Source: Membranipora membranacea
Taxonomy: Eukaryota > Bryozoa > Gymnolaemata > Cheilostomatida > Membraniporidae
DNA: 64,000 bases
NCBI GenBank assembly: GCA_914767715.1
Contig: OU612073.1
Coordinates: 5,890,001-5,954,000 of the forward strand
Direction of reading: 5' to 3'
The notes beneath the pieces are model-generated. The model made no database searches, was not told the origin of the DNA, and worked only from the letters and a program-made list of their open reading frames with translations. Positions within the stretch are counted from its first letter, which is position 1. Each line of letters starts with the position of its first letter. Of this stretch, positions 26,809 to 37,770 are shown piece by piece. The position numbers were made by a program, and so were the translations under genes.

Positions 26809-26842
26809 TATAAAAGCAGCAGCAAAATCTCAAATCATCAGT
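26809..26842 (+). promoter_or_regulatory. CAP1 core promoter (TATA box and initiator)
   Basis: TATAAAAG at 26809-26816 and an initiator-like TCAGT whose A (26840) lies 31 bp downstream of the TATA start, the canonical spacing. This predicts a 50-nt 5' UTR before the ATG at 26890. Confidence 0.7.
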
Positions 26843-26889
26843 CGTGGCTCAAGCAATCATTCGAGCAAGTATTTCATCATCACTGAATA

Positions 26890-29800
26890 ATGAATTCTCT
26901 CCTCTGTCTCTGTATTCTGGCTGCTGCTGTTCAGGTGTCTTTGGCGAAAGGTAAGTTGGTATCAGAAATAGTTAGTTACTCAATGCATATACCACAACAA
27001 ATTCGTTCCTCATTGAATGTTAAACATTTCAAAGCACAGTGTTTATTGTTTTACTCCAATTTTATTTGAATAATTCTTTCTTAAAATGTTTGGTCTTTTC
27101 TTTGCCGTCTTATTCTGAAAAAACCATTTAAAAAAAAGGAGATTTATGTCAATAAAAGTTTTTTTTCTTTAATGATGTAGCTCATTTACAATTTTCATAA
27201 TTTGGACTAAGACAACTCATTGCTCCTGAATTGAGCGTATGTCAATTTGATACCTGAGTTCATTTTCTAGATCGATGCACAGCAGAACTGAAAAACCTTA
27301 ATGAAGATCACACTGCATGCCTCCCATCACCCCAAGGATCTTTCGTGCCGACAAAGGAGGGGGTTTCAGCAGACAAAAAAGATCTCATTGTCAACACACA
27401 CAATGAATTCAGAAGACAAGTTCAACCAACTGCCCAAAATATGAGACAAATGGTGAGTTGCTCTGATAATGATGGTGGTAGCATGATATTGAGTAGAATT
27501 ATAAAGCAAAGTATGTGATACATTTTGTCGTTAAAATGTTGTTCTAGGCATTGCAATAGCTGAAATAATCAAGTTATAAAAAAAAGGTGGAAGCATCCTT
27601 ATCCTATCAAATAAAACTTCCCTTGAAATAAATTGTAATGATTGAACATTAAGCTAAATTATGTGCTATTGATCATATCATTGGTCGGACTGAATTGCGA
27701 GGGAGAATATATTGACAGCATGCGCAAAAATTTTGGAGATGGATCGCATTTATTAATTATTTCTTAATGGAGAAACAAATTAAATGAAAGGTATTATTTG
27801 CATTTGTTTTCTATTGATCAGTACTGGGATGACTGGCTGGCCGATGTTGCACAGAAATGGGCATCCAACTGTGTAATTAAGCATGACCTTGGAGAAAACC
27901 GTGGAAAACCAGGTGGGGACAAATTCAAGAACCAAAATTGGTGGATCAGACAACAAAGTAATGCATTCACCAATTTTCTTTCATCTTATGATTGATCAAA
28001 ACATGTTATGAATGAAAGTTGTATTTAATTTCTGAAGCAGTGATATGAGGTCCGAGTGTAATATCTTTGTTTAAATTATTTTGCACCTTTTTTTTTACTA
28101 TTATTACAGATGCTTATAAAGTGGGGCAGAATATCGCCTCAGGGGGTTACAGCAATGGTTGGGAAAGTGTAATCACTGCCTGGCATGATGAGGTTCAAAA
28201 CTTTACATATGGTGAGAATCTTTGATTATTGATTAGCAACAAATGCTAATGATTTCCTCATCAATTCTAAAGCTTTCATATTTTTTGTCGCAATCAAGAC
28301 AATGTTGGCACAATCCAAATATATTTCACCCAAAGTGACTACTAGGCGAGATTGGCAGCAGCTGCTTCCATTTGTCCAGTTTCAATGTGCAGGTGTTGCA
28401 ATGCCACTGGATAACTTGGCACATATTTGGTAATTTAGTTAGGGTTAGAGGATGTATCAGATTCTTCAATCGTTGCTGCTTTCAAATAGATGTACTCTTG
28501 TTTCCGAACTGGAGTAGTATTTTCCTATTATCATTATATATTACCTATAATGATAATGAGACTTCATCGTGAATTATAGAAGTACAGCACAAAGCAGGTC
28601 ACATATTATTGTAGTATGTTTGAAGTCATTTTTCAGTACATGTGGACTGAAAGAATAACCATCAAACTGATAAACTATCAAATAACTCATATATTTTTTA
28701 TCATACCTACTCAAGGGATATAAACTCTATAAATCTAATAGCATACTTGATTTTACTATATTTTGGAGGTCAAGAAGCTACCGTTGCAGAAATTTTCACT
28801 GAACAAAATAAAGATAAATATATAATGCTTCATATCATTATTTTCTAGGTGTACCTACAGCACATACAGTGGGACACTACACACAAGTTGTGTGGGCTGA
28901 TACTACACTGGTAGGATGTGGATATGCCAAATGCCAAACTAAAGATTACTATGTCTGTAACTATGGACCAGCGTAAGTGACATTTTCTTAAGTATTAAGA
29001 CCACCTTGGGCCCCACAACCGAAGTTCTGCTAATAGAGTCAATACTGCTTATTTTCTTGTTGTCACTCTGAACAACAAAGCTGCTTTCGCTCTAACATGT
29101 ATAGGCGCTAGGCCTGATAATGGCGTTATAAAAAATTTATAATACCAATTTGCCAACTATGAACTCCAAAATGATCAACCATACATTAACATTATGTTCT
29201 TTACATTGTGAATATTGGTATTTATATTGCGTTTATAACTATTAGTATCATGCATTGTCGAAATTAAGTTTTACCAAGGTCTTCTTCGGTTGTGTCTGCT
29301 CTGCCTGCTAGCATCTAAATTATAATCAGAAGAAGCGGGCTATGAACTAACCTGATAAGCATTGAACCTTTTGATACTGCAGGGGAAATTTGGAAAGTGA
29401 GAAATTTCGCCCGTATATATCAGGAGCAAAAGCTGCAAAATGTCCAGATAGTGCAAAGGATGGATTGTGTGGTAAGTGGGTATCTCATAGTGGTTATTCT
29501 GTTCACGGTTCTCAATAAAAAAAAATCAAGAATTTATTTACAGTAACTTGTTGATCCACCATAAGATAGATAATGGGAACAATGAAACATCTTTTCTCCG
29601 AGAAACTTGCTTTATCGAATAATAATCAGCTCATTTTTAATTTTATATGTATTTGCTTTTAAATATAGTTTACTCTTTTAAATCCCAAATTAAGACTGTG
29701 GAAGCAAAACTTGCAACCCTGGTGCAGACTTTGATGTTTCTACATGTGGATGCAAGTGCAAATGGGAAGCAGAATGGTTAAGCGACGATTGCTCATGTAA

Positions 29801-31017
29801 GTTCATGATTTCTGATGTTGGCGCATCAGTTTCTCATTGCTTTTCTAATTCAATACACATGTCATAGCATTCATCTATGAAAATGTTCATTATGATAAAT
29901 TGGTGATATGGCTTGCAATGATTTTCGAATATTTGATTTCAATAGTAAAGAACCTAATAGCTTGCTCTGAAATATCATCTCATTGAGCTTACAGCGAACT
30001 GAGTTTTATTTCCTGACAAACGTAACGATGGTTGTATCAAGTATTTACATGGTCAGCAACACAGGTGAACTTCATTAAGATTTGAATAATCCGTATTACT
30101 CATATTCAACAGTCGACTGTAGCAAGGCTAAAGACAACCAGGATTGTGGAGGAAAGTACCCCAAAGAAGACTGTGACAAGTATTCGAATCTCCCATTTAA
30201 TACCTGCCCTCTCATGTGTGGAAAATGTCCGTATGCACCAGGAACAAAACCAGGTTAGCATTTAAATAATCCAAGATTTTATTTACAGTAGCATGTCAAT
30301 CCAAAATGAAATTAATTATAAAATCAATGATAACATCATTTGTCTAGTGAAACTCGCACATTGAAGATTTAATACAATGATAAGGTGATTCTTGTTTTTA
30401 CATGTAATAGTCTTCCGACATAGTAAACTCTTTTAAATCGCAAACTTTTTACTTTCAATTGAAGGCTGTGATAAAATAACAACTTGCAACCCTGGAGCAT
30501 TCTTTGATATGTCTACATGTGGATGCAAGTGCAAATATGAAGCAGAATGGTTAAACGACGATTGCTCATGTAAGTTCATGATTCCTGATGTCGGCGCATC
30601 AATTTCCCTTTAGCCTTTCTATTTCAATTCATGTATCAACCTTGATCTATGAAAACATTGTTATAATAAATTGGAGATGGCTTGCGATGCTTTTCATGAA
30701 TTTTTGATGTTTATGTTATAGAACTTTACAGCTTGATTCTTAGTTGAATGTCTTCAAGTTCACAACGAGCTGAGTTTTATTTCCTGACAAATGCAACTTT
30801 GGTTATTTAAATTATTTACATGCACGGCAACACATGTCAATCTCATTAAAGCTTGAATAATCTCTATTGCTTATATTCAACAGTTGACTGCAGCAAGGCT
30901 AAAGACAAAGCATGGGCTTGTGGAGTAGGAAAATTCTTCAACATGGAAAAGAAGTCTTGTAACTTTGCTAATGTCCCATTTGAATACTGCCCTATCATGT
31001 GTGGAAAATGCCAATAG
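26890..31017 (+). CDS. CAP1: secreted CAP/Ag5/CRISP-family protein with two EGF-ShKT modules
   Basis: Predicted secreted cysteine-rich CAP protein, 391 aa. Exons: 26890-26950, 27271-27452, 27822-27957, 28110-28211, 28849-28972, 29383-29471, 29695-29796, 30113-30253, 30465-30569, 30884-31017 (1176 nt, in frame throughout). Residues 1-19 form a signal peptide. The CAP domain spans about 58-215, with cavity residues His64 (NTHNEFRR), Glu154 (WHDEV) and His170 (GHYTQVVWA) plus the [11 protein letters not shown] signature. The usual GEN Glu is Gln133 (GQNIA), as in the venom-allergen-5 branch. Then follow EGF-like 1 (232-265, six Cys), ShKT 1 (266-305, six Cys), EGF-like 2 (313-347) and ShKT 2 (348-391). 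Each module is one exon. CAP proteins bind sterols/lipids or act in defence, venom or fertilisation; the role here is unknown. A ShKT domain alone does not make it a toxin. Confidence 0.9.
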
Positions 31018-31820
31018 TAATCGATTGATTGACACTATGAAATGACCAGAAAATTACTGAGACCCTTTATTGAAACCAGTTAAAATCTATAATCTGTATA
31101 TCACTTACTATTTTATTAAGAAAACATCTGATATAGCAGACTGCTGTATATTAAAAATACATGTAATTTAACGATATATTTCAAAATAAATCTGCAAGCA
31201 AAAATGTACTGATATGTTGCAATATTTGAAGCTGATCTACACCTAAGTCATGCTTTGAAAGTCATTGTCTGATGAGCAACTGGCCAAAGAAAATGGAATT
31301 CTTCTCTTGCCTCCCGATTTGTATGAAAATATTCATAGAACTTCTGGGTAAAATTATTTATAGAGTTTGAAACTGTCCCCACCCCCCTGAACATCTATGA
31401 ATTATGAAGTTGTCAACTATTGTACAATGTTTCCATTATATAAATATATTCATTTGTGTTATACATGGAAAAGATAAGTAAAAATAGTGCGATTAATCCT
31501 TTGGCATTTGTCAAGTTTGATGCATATTAAGTTATGGCCGTGATGGTTTCAAAAGATCAAATGTCAAATGTCATATAGTATGAACAACTGAGTTTAAAGA
31601 CTATAAGACCGATAATTGTGAAAATGCAGTACACTTTCTCTATCTTGTTAAAAAGAAGTGAATAATTTATTAAATCAACTCATGCCTGGAAGCTATTTTT
31701 AGAACACATATATCACAGTGATCACTATATGACACTTATTCATCATGAAATGCTGGTGCAGAATGAGGCTTTCCATTTAGAGTCTATTCTGCTATGTTTA
31801 TACTTAACTAGCAATCCCTT
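31018..31820. other. Convergent intergenic region, CAP1 / GMC D
   Basis: No gene seen. AATAAA at 31185-31190 is a plausible CAP1 polyadenylation signal. Confidence 0.6.
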
Positions 31821-34800
31821 TTAAACTGAGTAATCCTTAAGAATCATGTCCGCTCCTTTCTCGCCTATCATTATTGCTGGTCCGTTGGTGTTACCGGATG
31901 TCAAATGTGGCATTATTGAGTTATCTATAACTCTCAAGCCTTGTATACCACCCTGCACTCTGCAACACAAAAAATAATATAATCCTGAAATGGTTTGGAT
32001 AATTCAAAATGCATGATATGAAAATCATTTCTTTTCTTGGTATGGTCAAAGTTTTCAAACAAGCAGTAAGATATTAAAAATTTCCTAACAGTTCACATTA
32101 ATTGCCAAATGTTTGTAGTAGTGTCATGTAGCAGCATATCAATCATGTTGGTCTTCTCATGGACATATATGCATGTGATGAAAAAGTCAAATAAATAATT
32201 GTGTTATCAATTAAAGTTTGATCGGACAAGTGAATCTTGAGAAATTTAAGCTGTCAATGAAAAATTACCTAAGCTGGGGATCCACGACTGCGCTTGCATC
32301 TCCCTTAGCTCCCATTTTACATGATCCTGCAGGATGCCAGATCATGCTACCCATTTGTGTGATTTTCTCTTCCATGTATTCATCTGATGAAGGATCATGG
32401 TCTTCTGCCCAGCGCTCTCTAGATGGGTATCTTTCATCGATCATGTGACCACCGACATCACACATTGTGTCTGTGGCCAGCATATCTCTAATGTATCTAA
32501 AAGCTATAATGAAAATAATTAGATTGATTTTATCTCCTTTTGTAAATTTTGCTCACACCCTTAACCTTGACCCATGACTTTTCACTATGTTAGTTGTCCC
32601 CACCTGCTTTTGTTCCAAGTCAAATGAGAGAGGGCCAGGAACCACAAAAAAAAGAAAAATTAATTGTTCTCTCATCAGTTGTTGGTTATTGTTTGTAGAG
32701 TTTGTGCTTTTTACTGATGTGTGGTAAATGAGTTCTGTGCTTTTATCCAATAAGCTTGCCCACCCCCCCCCTTAACCAACAACGCTTGTCAAGACAGAAT
32801 TCTTGCATTCCAATTAATTTATATAATATAGCACTGATTACAAGTGTTTGTTCCGAATATGATTGATATATCTGACCTGCTTTCATGGCTTGCCTATCCC
32901 TTGGGACGGTGAGGATCTTTGGGTCTATCAGAGGTCTGTCAAATGGATCAGCACTTCTTAGCTTCACTGTGCCAATGGAGAATGGATATAAAATTGTTGG
33001 CGTGGCTACCATTCCGCACCTGTTGTAGAGAGTCTTAGCTTGATAGCATTCTCTCTGTAAAAACATTAGGTGCTTATTAGCGGTTAACCTGCAAATTATT
33101 GCTGTCCACTGAAGAGAAAGAATCCAGTGCAGAAAACATGAGTATATCTGTATGTCAAAAATAACATAATATCCAAAAATGTTTGGTTTTTGGCCGGCAT
33201 GCTGACAGATTGTTTCAAATAAAATTGTTGTGGTCAAATTCTAAGCTGGTATTTCTGGGCTGGGACAAGATTTGCTCCAAGGGGCTCTAAAACTTCAACA
33301 ACTGAAGGTAACCCTATGACAGGACGACCCCTTTCAGATTACTATCAAATTAGGACAAATCAGAGAACTTCAATTTTAGGATGATCAAATGTCCTAGGGT
33401 CTACTAAGTATATTATAAAAGGAGGCAACTAGGCCTTGAAACTGGACTCACATATTTTGTGTCCAAGTTGAATGCGTCTTGGAATTCCACTGACTTAGGA
33501 TCATGGGGGACATTTGTCGCAGCAATGCAAAGGAAATGAATCTGTATCTTTGGGGCATCAGTAGTGACTTTGTATTCCTCACCATTTACATCTAACATGG
33601 CACACATCTGTATCATTGTAGTTGATAATGGCCCTATAAAACATAAATGGAGCAGGAGAGTATGAGATTATCAATGTATATCTAGAAATGTGAGAATATA
33701 ATAATAAATAATAAATAATAATAGATTAAAAAATAAAAAAATAATATATATTATAAATAATGAATAATGAATTATAAATAATATATGACAAAGACTGCTA
33801 GTGTATTTCGCAATAAAACAGTGTTTTGTCACTGATGTAGAATGGTTAGAACTCTACCAACATTCCTTGTTAAATTTTAATACTATTGCAATTTATATAA
33901 TGAGCTCTCCGCATTTCCTTATTTTCAAGTTATTTTTTTCTGCCACAGCATGAAAATCATTCAAAATATGATTGTCGATTGATAATAAAAATATATATAA
34001 AGCATTACAATGAATGCTGACAAGGTTAGAAGGTTACATTATTGGTGCTTATACCTTTCCGTGCAGCAAAATACTTTAGGAGTGATAATTTAGATTCAGC
34101 GTCCGGAATTTGTAAAACTTCTACTTTCTCGGAATCATCAAACAGGATTGGCTCCCCTAAGTGGGAGTGATCCTGAAAGTTCTCCCCGACCGCTAGCTCT
34201 GAGACAACTGGAATCTGAAATTAAAATTAATTTATTGTAAGAATAGCTTTATGTGATGAGACATCCAACTGATACAATACTAGGCCTTACAACAAAGGTA
34301 TGCTCACATTACTAAGCCTTACAACTAAAATATGCTAAGCTGTTTTCGATATGTTGGACCTCAACCAAAACTTCGAAATTCTCCGAAAATTACATTTATA
34401 ATTATAATACGTTTAAAGTTTTAAATGTCTTTGTGAAATGATGTGGCGTACATCAAAGTTTATTTTTGCCGGTAACTATGAATATATGAAAAAGTGATTT
34501 TTGAAAAACTAAAGAGTTGTAAATTTACTTAATTGATGAACCACAGACTTTATTTAGTGTGCACAGATATTTCATCACTGTTTCTTTCGCGAAGTAGTAC
34601 CATAAAGTCGTCATACCTGATGCTTATTTAGCTCTTCTTTAGGCCTGACACCAGATAGTAACAGAAGCTGTGCAGAGTTTACAGCACCGGCTGATAAAAT
34701 CACTTCTTTGTTGGTTCGGACTTCATGTGCGAATCCACCGCCCCTCACAAACTTAACACCTATTGCCTTTTTACCTTCAAATATCACCTTTTAAAACATA

Positions 34801-36803
34801 ATATATGTAATCATCCACTACAGTTCTCTGACTAAGGACACCCATGTATAAGTGGCTAATTCTTGATAGCCATAAATTTGAACATAATGTGTGGCAAAGA
34901 CTTCCTGAAGTGTGTCTGTAATAAGACTTTAGAACAAAGCAATTTCTTTACTAAACTAAAATGTACGAAGATTATAATTTATTACCTTGGAATAGGACAT
35001 CAATTAAACAGAACACTATTGTTGAATATATTTTGAGATTTTTAAATTTGTTTTTGCTGTCATCTTAATACAATTAACCTACTATTTAGGGTGGATTTTT
35101 AAGAAATGACAATAAACAAACTTCAAACCTTTGTTGTTTGAGCACGTATGACAACATGAAGATTCGATCTTCTCATAGCTGGTCTGAGGTACGCTTTAGC
35201 TGTACTCCACCGCTCACCATTCTTAGTGGTTGTATCATTCACAAATATTCCTGAATATACATCATCCAAATGTGATGTTTTGTGGATGATATGGCACTTT
35301 AATTTTTGCAGGAATTATCAATTCTTATTAGTCATAAAAACTTTTAGATCTCAGATCAAACCAATATCCTTTTCTCATGTTAGCAAATCACTGAAATGGA
35401 ACAAGCTGAACAATAGCTAAGAAGGAATTCTTAACTTACCCTGATTATTTCCGAGCTGATAATCACTAACGAATGGAACTCCAACCTTTTCAGATGCCTT
35501 TGCAAATAGGAACATTCCGGAGTATATGAGATTGGGTGGAGAAATTGTAAGAGGACCGCCATGCCCATAACCAGCTATTGGGATAAATTTGGATGAGTGG
35601 ATTATAAATGACCATTGATGAAAACAGACACCATCATTCAAAAAGTGGATTGCGTCTATGTGGTCAACATTCACAAATGGATAACAGGATAAAAAGAGAC
35701 CCAAAATAAAGCCTTCCAGTTAATGGTGTGGAATTGTTCAGGATCATCAACAAGTTGCCATCACCGGGAATATGAGAATATGAAATGCGAGGGAGAATTA
35801 GTTAGAAACCCATAACCGGCAATTGGAACAACGTTATATACGTATATTTTTGCTTAATGCTGGTTTTTCAATAGTGTTGGTGCTAGAGTTGTTCACAAAA
35901 TAACCTTGACCTTGCTTGAATTGTCTTTTCTTTATAAAGGTGGAGGCAACTCTTAGTACCAACAACAAGGGTAAGGTAGGGGAATGGTTTTTACCAGCAG
36001 GGTTATGATGATTTTCCATTTTTTGAAAGTATTTCTCCACATTTTTCCAGCCCCAACCATCACAACCCATCTTCTCCCAGCTGTTATAGTCTTCCTGGTG
36101 GCCTCTGAAGTAAGCCATCATGTTCACCGAACTTCCCCCTCCGACAACTTTGCCATGCTGCATTCTTATTTTCTGTCAAAAGGTATGTCAACTTTAATAC
36201 AACATAAAAATGATACAATACACCTAATACATTTATTCAGTGGAGTCTTGTACAAGTTAAGGGTGGGCAAGCTGCGGTTATGTATGGAGAGCCCACCTCC
36301 TATGGCGGCATGGGCTGTGTCTGGGGTTCAAACCCACATCTCGGATCGAGAAGCTCAAATACCAAGCACCATGCCACCCTTGAACCCTGCAAATTCCACC
36401 CAATCTGAATGTTTTGGGATAATCTGAGGTATTTGTGACACCTTTTTTGACACATAAATAATGGGTAGCACAATAAACACATAAGCTAAATATATGACTT
36501 TACATGTATTTAGGTCACACAAGCTGTCTTTTGCCTCAATACATTACAAGTCTCGTATTAAAAATATGTGTTTACATCAATTTTAAGATATTTTTTCAAT
36601 GTAAGCTTTTGAGCTTTTCTGAGGTACTGAAAAATCATCATACCAAACTTTGTCCGGATTCGTGGCCACCTCAATACCAGCCAAAGGCATATCCATTACT
36701 ACATCACCAGTTTCCTCCCCTCCAGCCTCCAAAGTTAAGACAGAACACTTCCCATTTGCAGTGAGTCGATTGGCAACTACACATCCAGCCGAGCCTGCGC
36801 CAA
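31821..36803 (-). pseudogene. GMC oxidoreductase D, headless copy (exons 2-11 only)
   Basis: Copy-1 counterpart of gene E. Recognisable exons (minus): about 36592-36803, 35995-36172, 35440-35574, 35129-35250, 34617-34787, 34055-34214, 33452-33633, 32877-33054, 32269-32503, 31821-31959. Exons 3-11 keep the family lengths and open frames, including HPAGSCKMG and the GNTNGP block. Exon 1 (start codon and membrane anchor) is absent: upstream of exon 2 the sequence runs into the duplication junction at about 37.32 kb. Exon 2 has also lost its splice donor through a roughly 320-bp deletion relative to gene E, and would read into a stop codon within a few residues. Conserved residues have drifted: SGVGP is SGVRP, and RDGG is RGGG. 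Probably a non-functional duplication fragment; a transcript from a new upstream exon is not excluded. Confidence 0.82.
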
Positions 36804-37323
36804 CTGTACAGTGATTAAATTCAAAGGATTAGCGATAAGACAACCATGCTCTCAAGATTGTAAAATTGTGGTTCCTTATAGCGCACGACTAAAGCAAGCT
36901 AACCGGATTATGATGTATAAATCTGAAATGGAACAACAACTTTTTCCAAGACAAAACCTTTCCTTTTCGGATAGAGTCAATATGCAACAAACTACACATC
37001 TAGCGTAGTCTGTGCCCCAAGACTATTGCTCCCTCTGCCCGCCTGACAGCCTCCAGGCCGGGGAGATCCAGCCAAACCTGCCCCAGCATGGAAGTGTAGG
37101 GTGTGGAATGAGTGCTATTGTTTGTGTGGCTTTCTCAATGCAACATCCTGTGTGTTCGGTTTGCACCAATTTCATCAACTGTGTGTGAAGAGAAAGGAAA
37201 ACAGACATTGTATTCTTTAATCTGCCTTTTTACACCTATTATCATTGATAAATTGTTTGCATAACCCTCGGTGAAGAATTATACCCTGTTAATGACAAAA
37301 CAGATTGGGCTGCCCCTAAAGAG

Positions 37324-37730
37324 GTGAGTGAGTGAGTGATTGAGTGAGTGATTGAGTGAGTGATTGAGTGAGTGATTGAGTGAGTGAGTGAGTGAGTGAG
37401 TGAGTGAGTGAGTGAGTGAGTGAGTGAGTGAGTGAGTGAGTGAGTGAGTGAGTGAGTGAGTGAGTGAGTGAGTGAGTGAGTGAGTGAGTGAGTGAGTGAG
37501 TGAGTGAGTGAGTGAGTGAGTGAGTGAGTGAGTGAGTGAGTGAGTGAGTGAGTGAGTGAGTGAGTGAGTGAGTGAGTGAGTGAGTGAGTGAGTGAGTGAG
37601 TGAGTGAGTGAGTGAGTGAGTGAGTGAGTGAGTGAGTGAGTGAGTGAGTGAGTGAGTGAGTGAGTGAGTGAGTGAGTGAGTGAGTGAGTGAGTGAGTGAG
37701 TGAGTGAGTGAGTGAGTGAGTGAGTGAGTG
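37324..37730. repeat. Expanded (GTGA)n microsatellite at the duplication junction
   Basis: About 407 bp, roughly 100 gtga units, with a few gtgatt interruptions at the left end only. Three times the length of the copy-1 tract. It directly joins the end of copy 1 to the B' exon 9 region. Translation gives a meaningless LTHS repeat. Confidence 0.95.
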
Positions 37731-37770
37731 TCAAATAGTTGACAAGCACCAATATTTTTTATGTTTACAG

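Larger units (their letters stand above)
19445..26889. other. Repeat-rich intergenic region between gene B and CAP1
   Basis: No gene recognised in about 7.4 kb. It contains a palindrome (19948-19978), a long inverted repeat (about 20195-23100), a tRNA-Lys-like SINE, a second SINE, a 5'-truncated LINE and the CAP1 promoter. Open frames here are short and have no recognisable domains. Confidence 0.7.
17937..37321. repeat. Copy 1 of 19.4-kb direct tandem duplication
   Basis: Collinear with 37731-56759 along its whole length: B exons 9-11, the long inverted repeat, SINEs, the LINE fragment, the CAP gene and GMC exons 11 to 2. By eye the copies differ by a few percent, plus indels: about 787 bp in the CAP gene, about 320 bp at GMC exon 2, about 110 bp near 31.57/50.59 kb and 42-47 bp near 19.14/38.94 kb. 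The block ends at ggctgcccctaaagag, where copy 1 turns directly into (GTGA)n. Confidence 0.93.

Noticed and set aside
35984-36427. 147-aa plus-strand open frame (and its copy at 55111-55554)
   Set aside because: Antisense of GMC exon 3 extended into intron; conserved only because exon 3 is.
37279-37752. 157-aa open frame on the minus strand, almost entirely LTHS repeats
   Set aside because: It is the translation of the (GTGA)n microsatellite, which contains no stop in any frame; no coding evidence.
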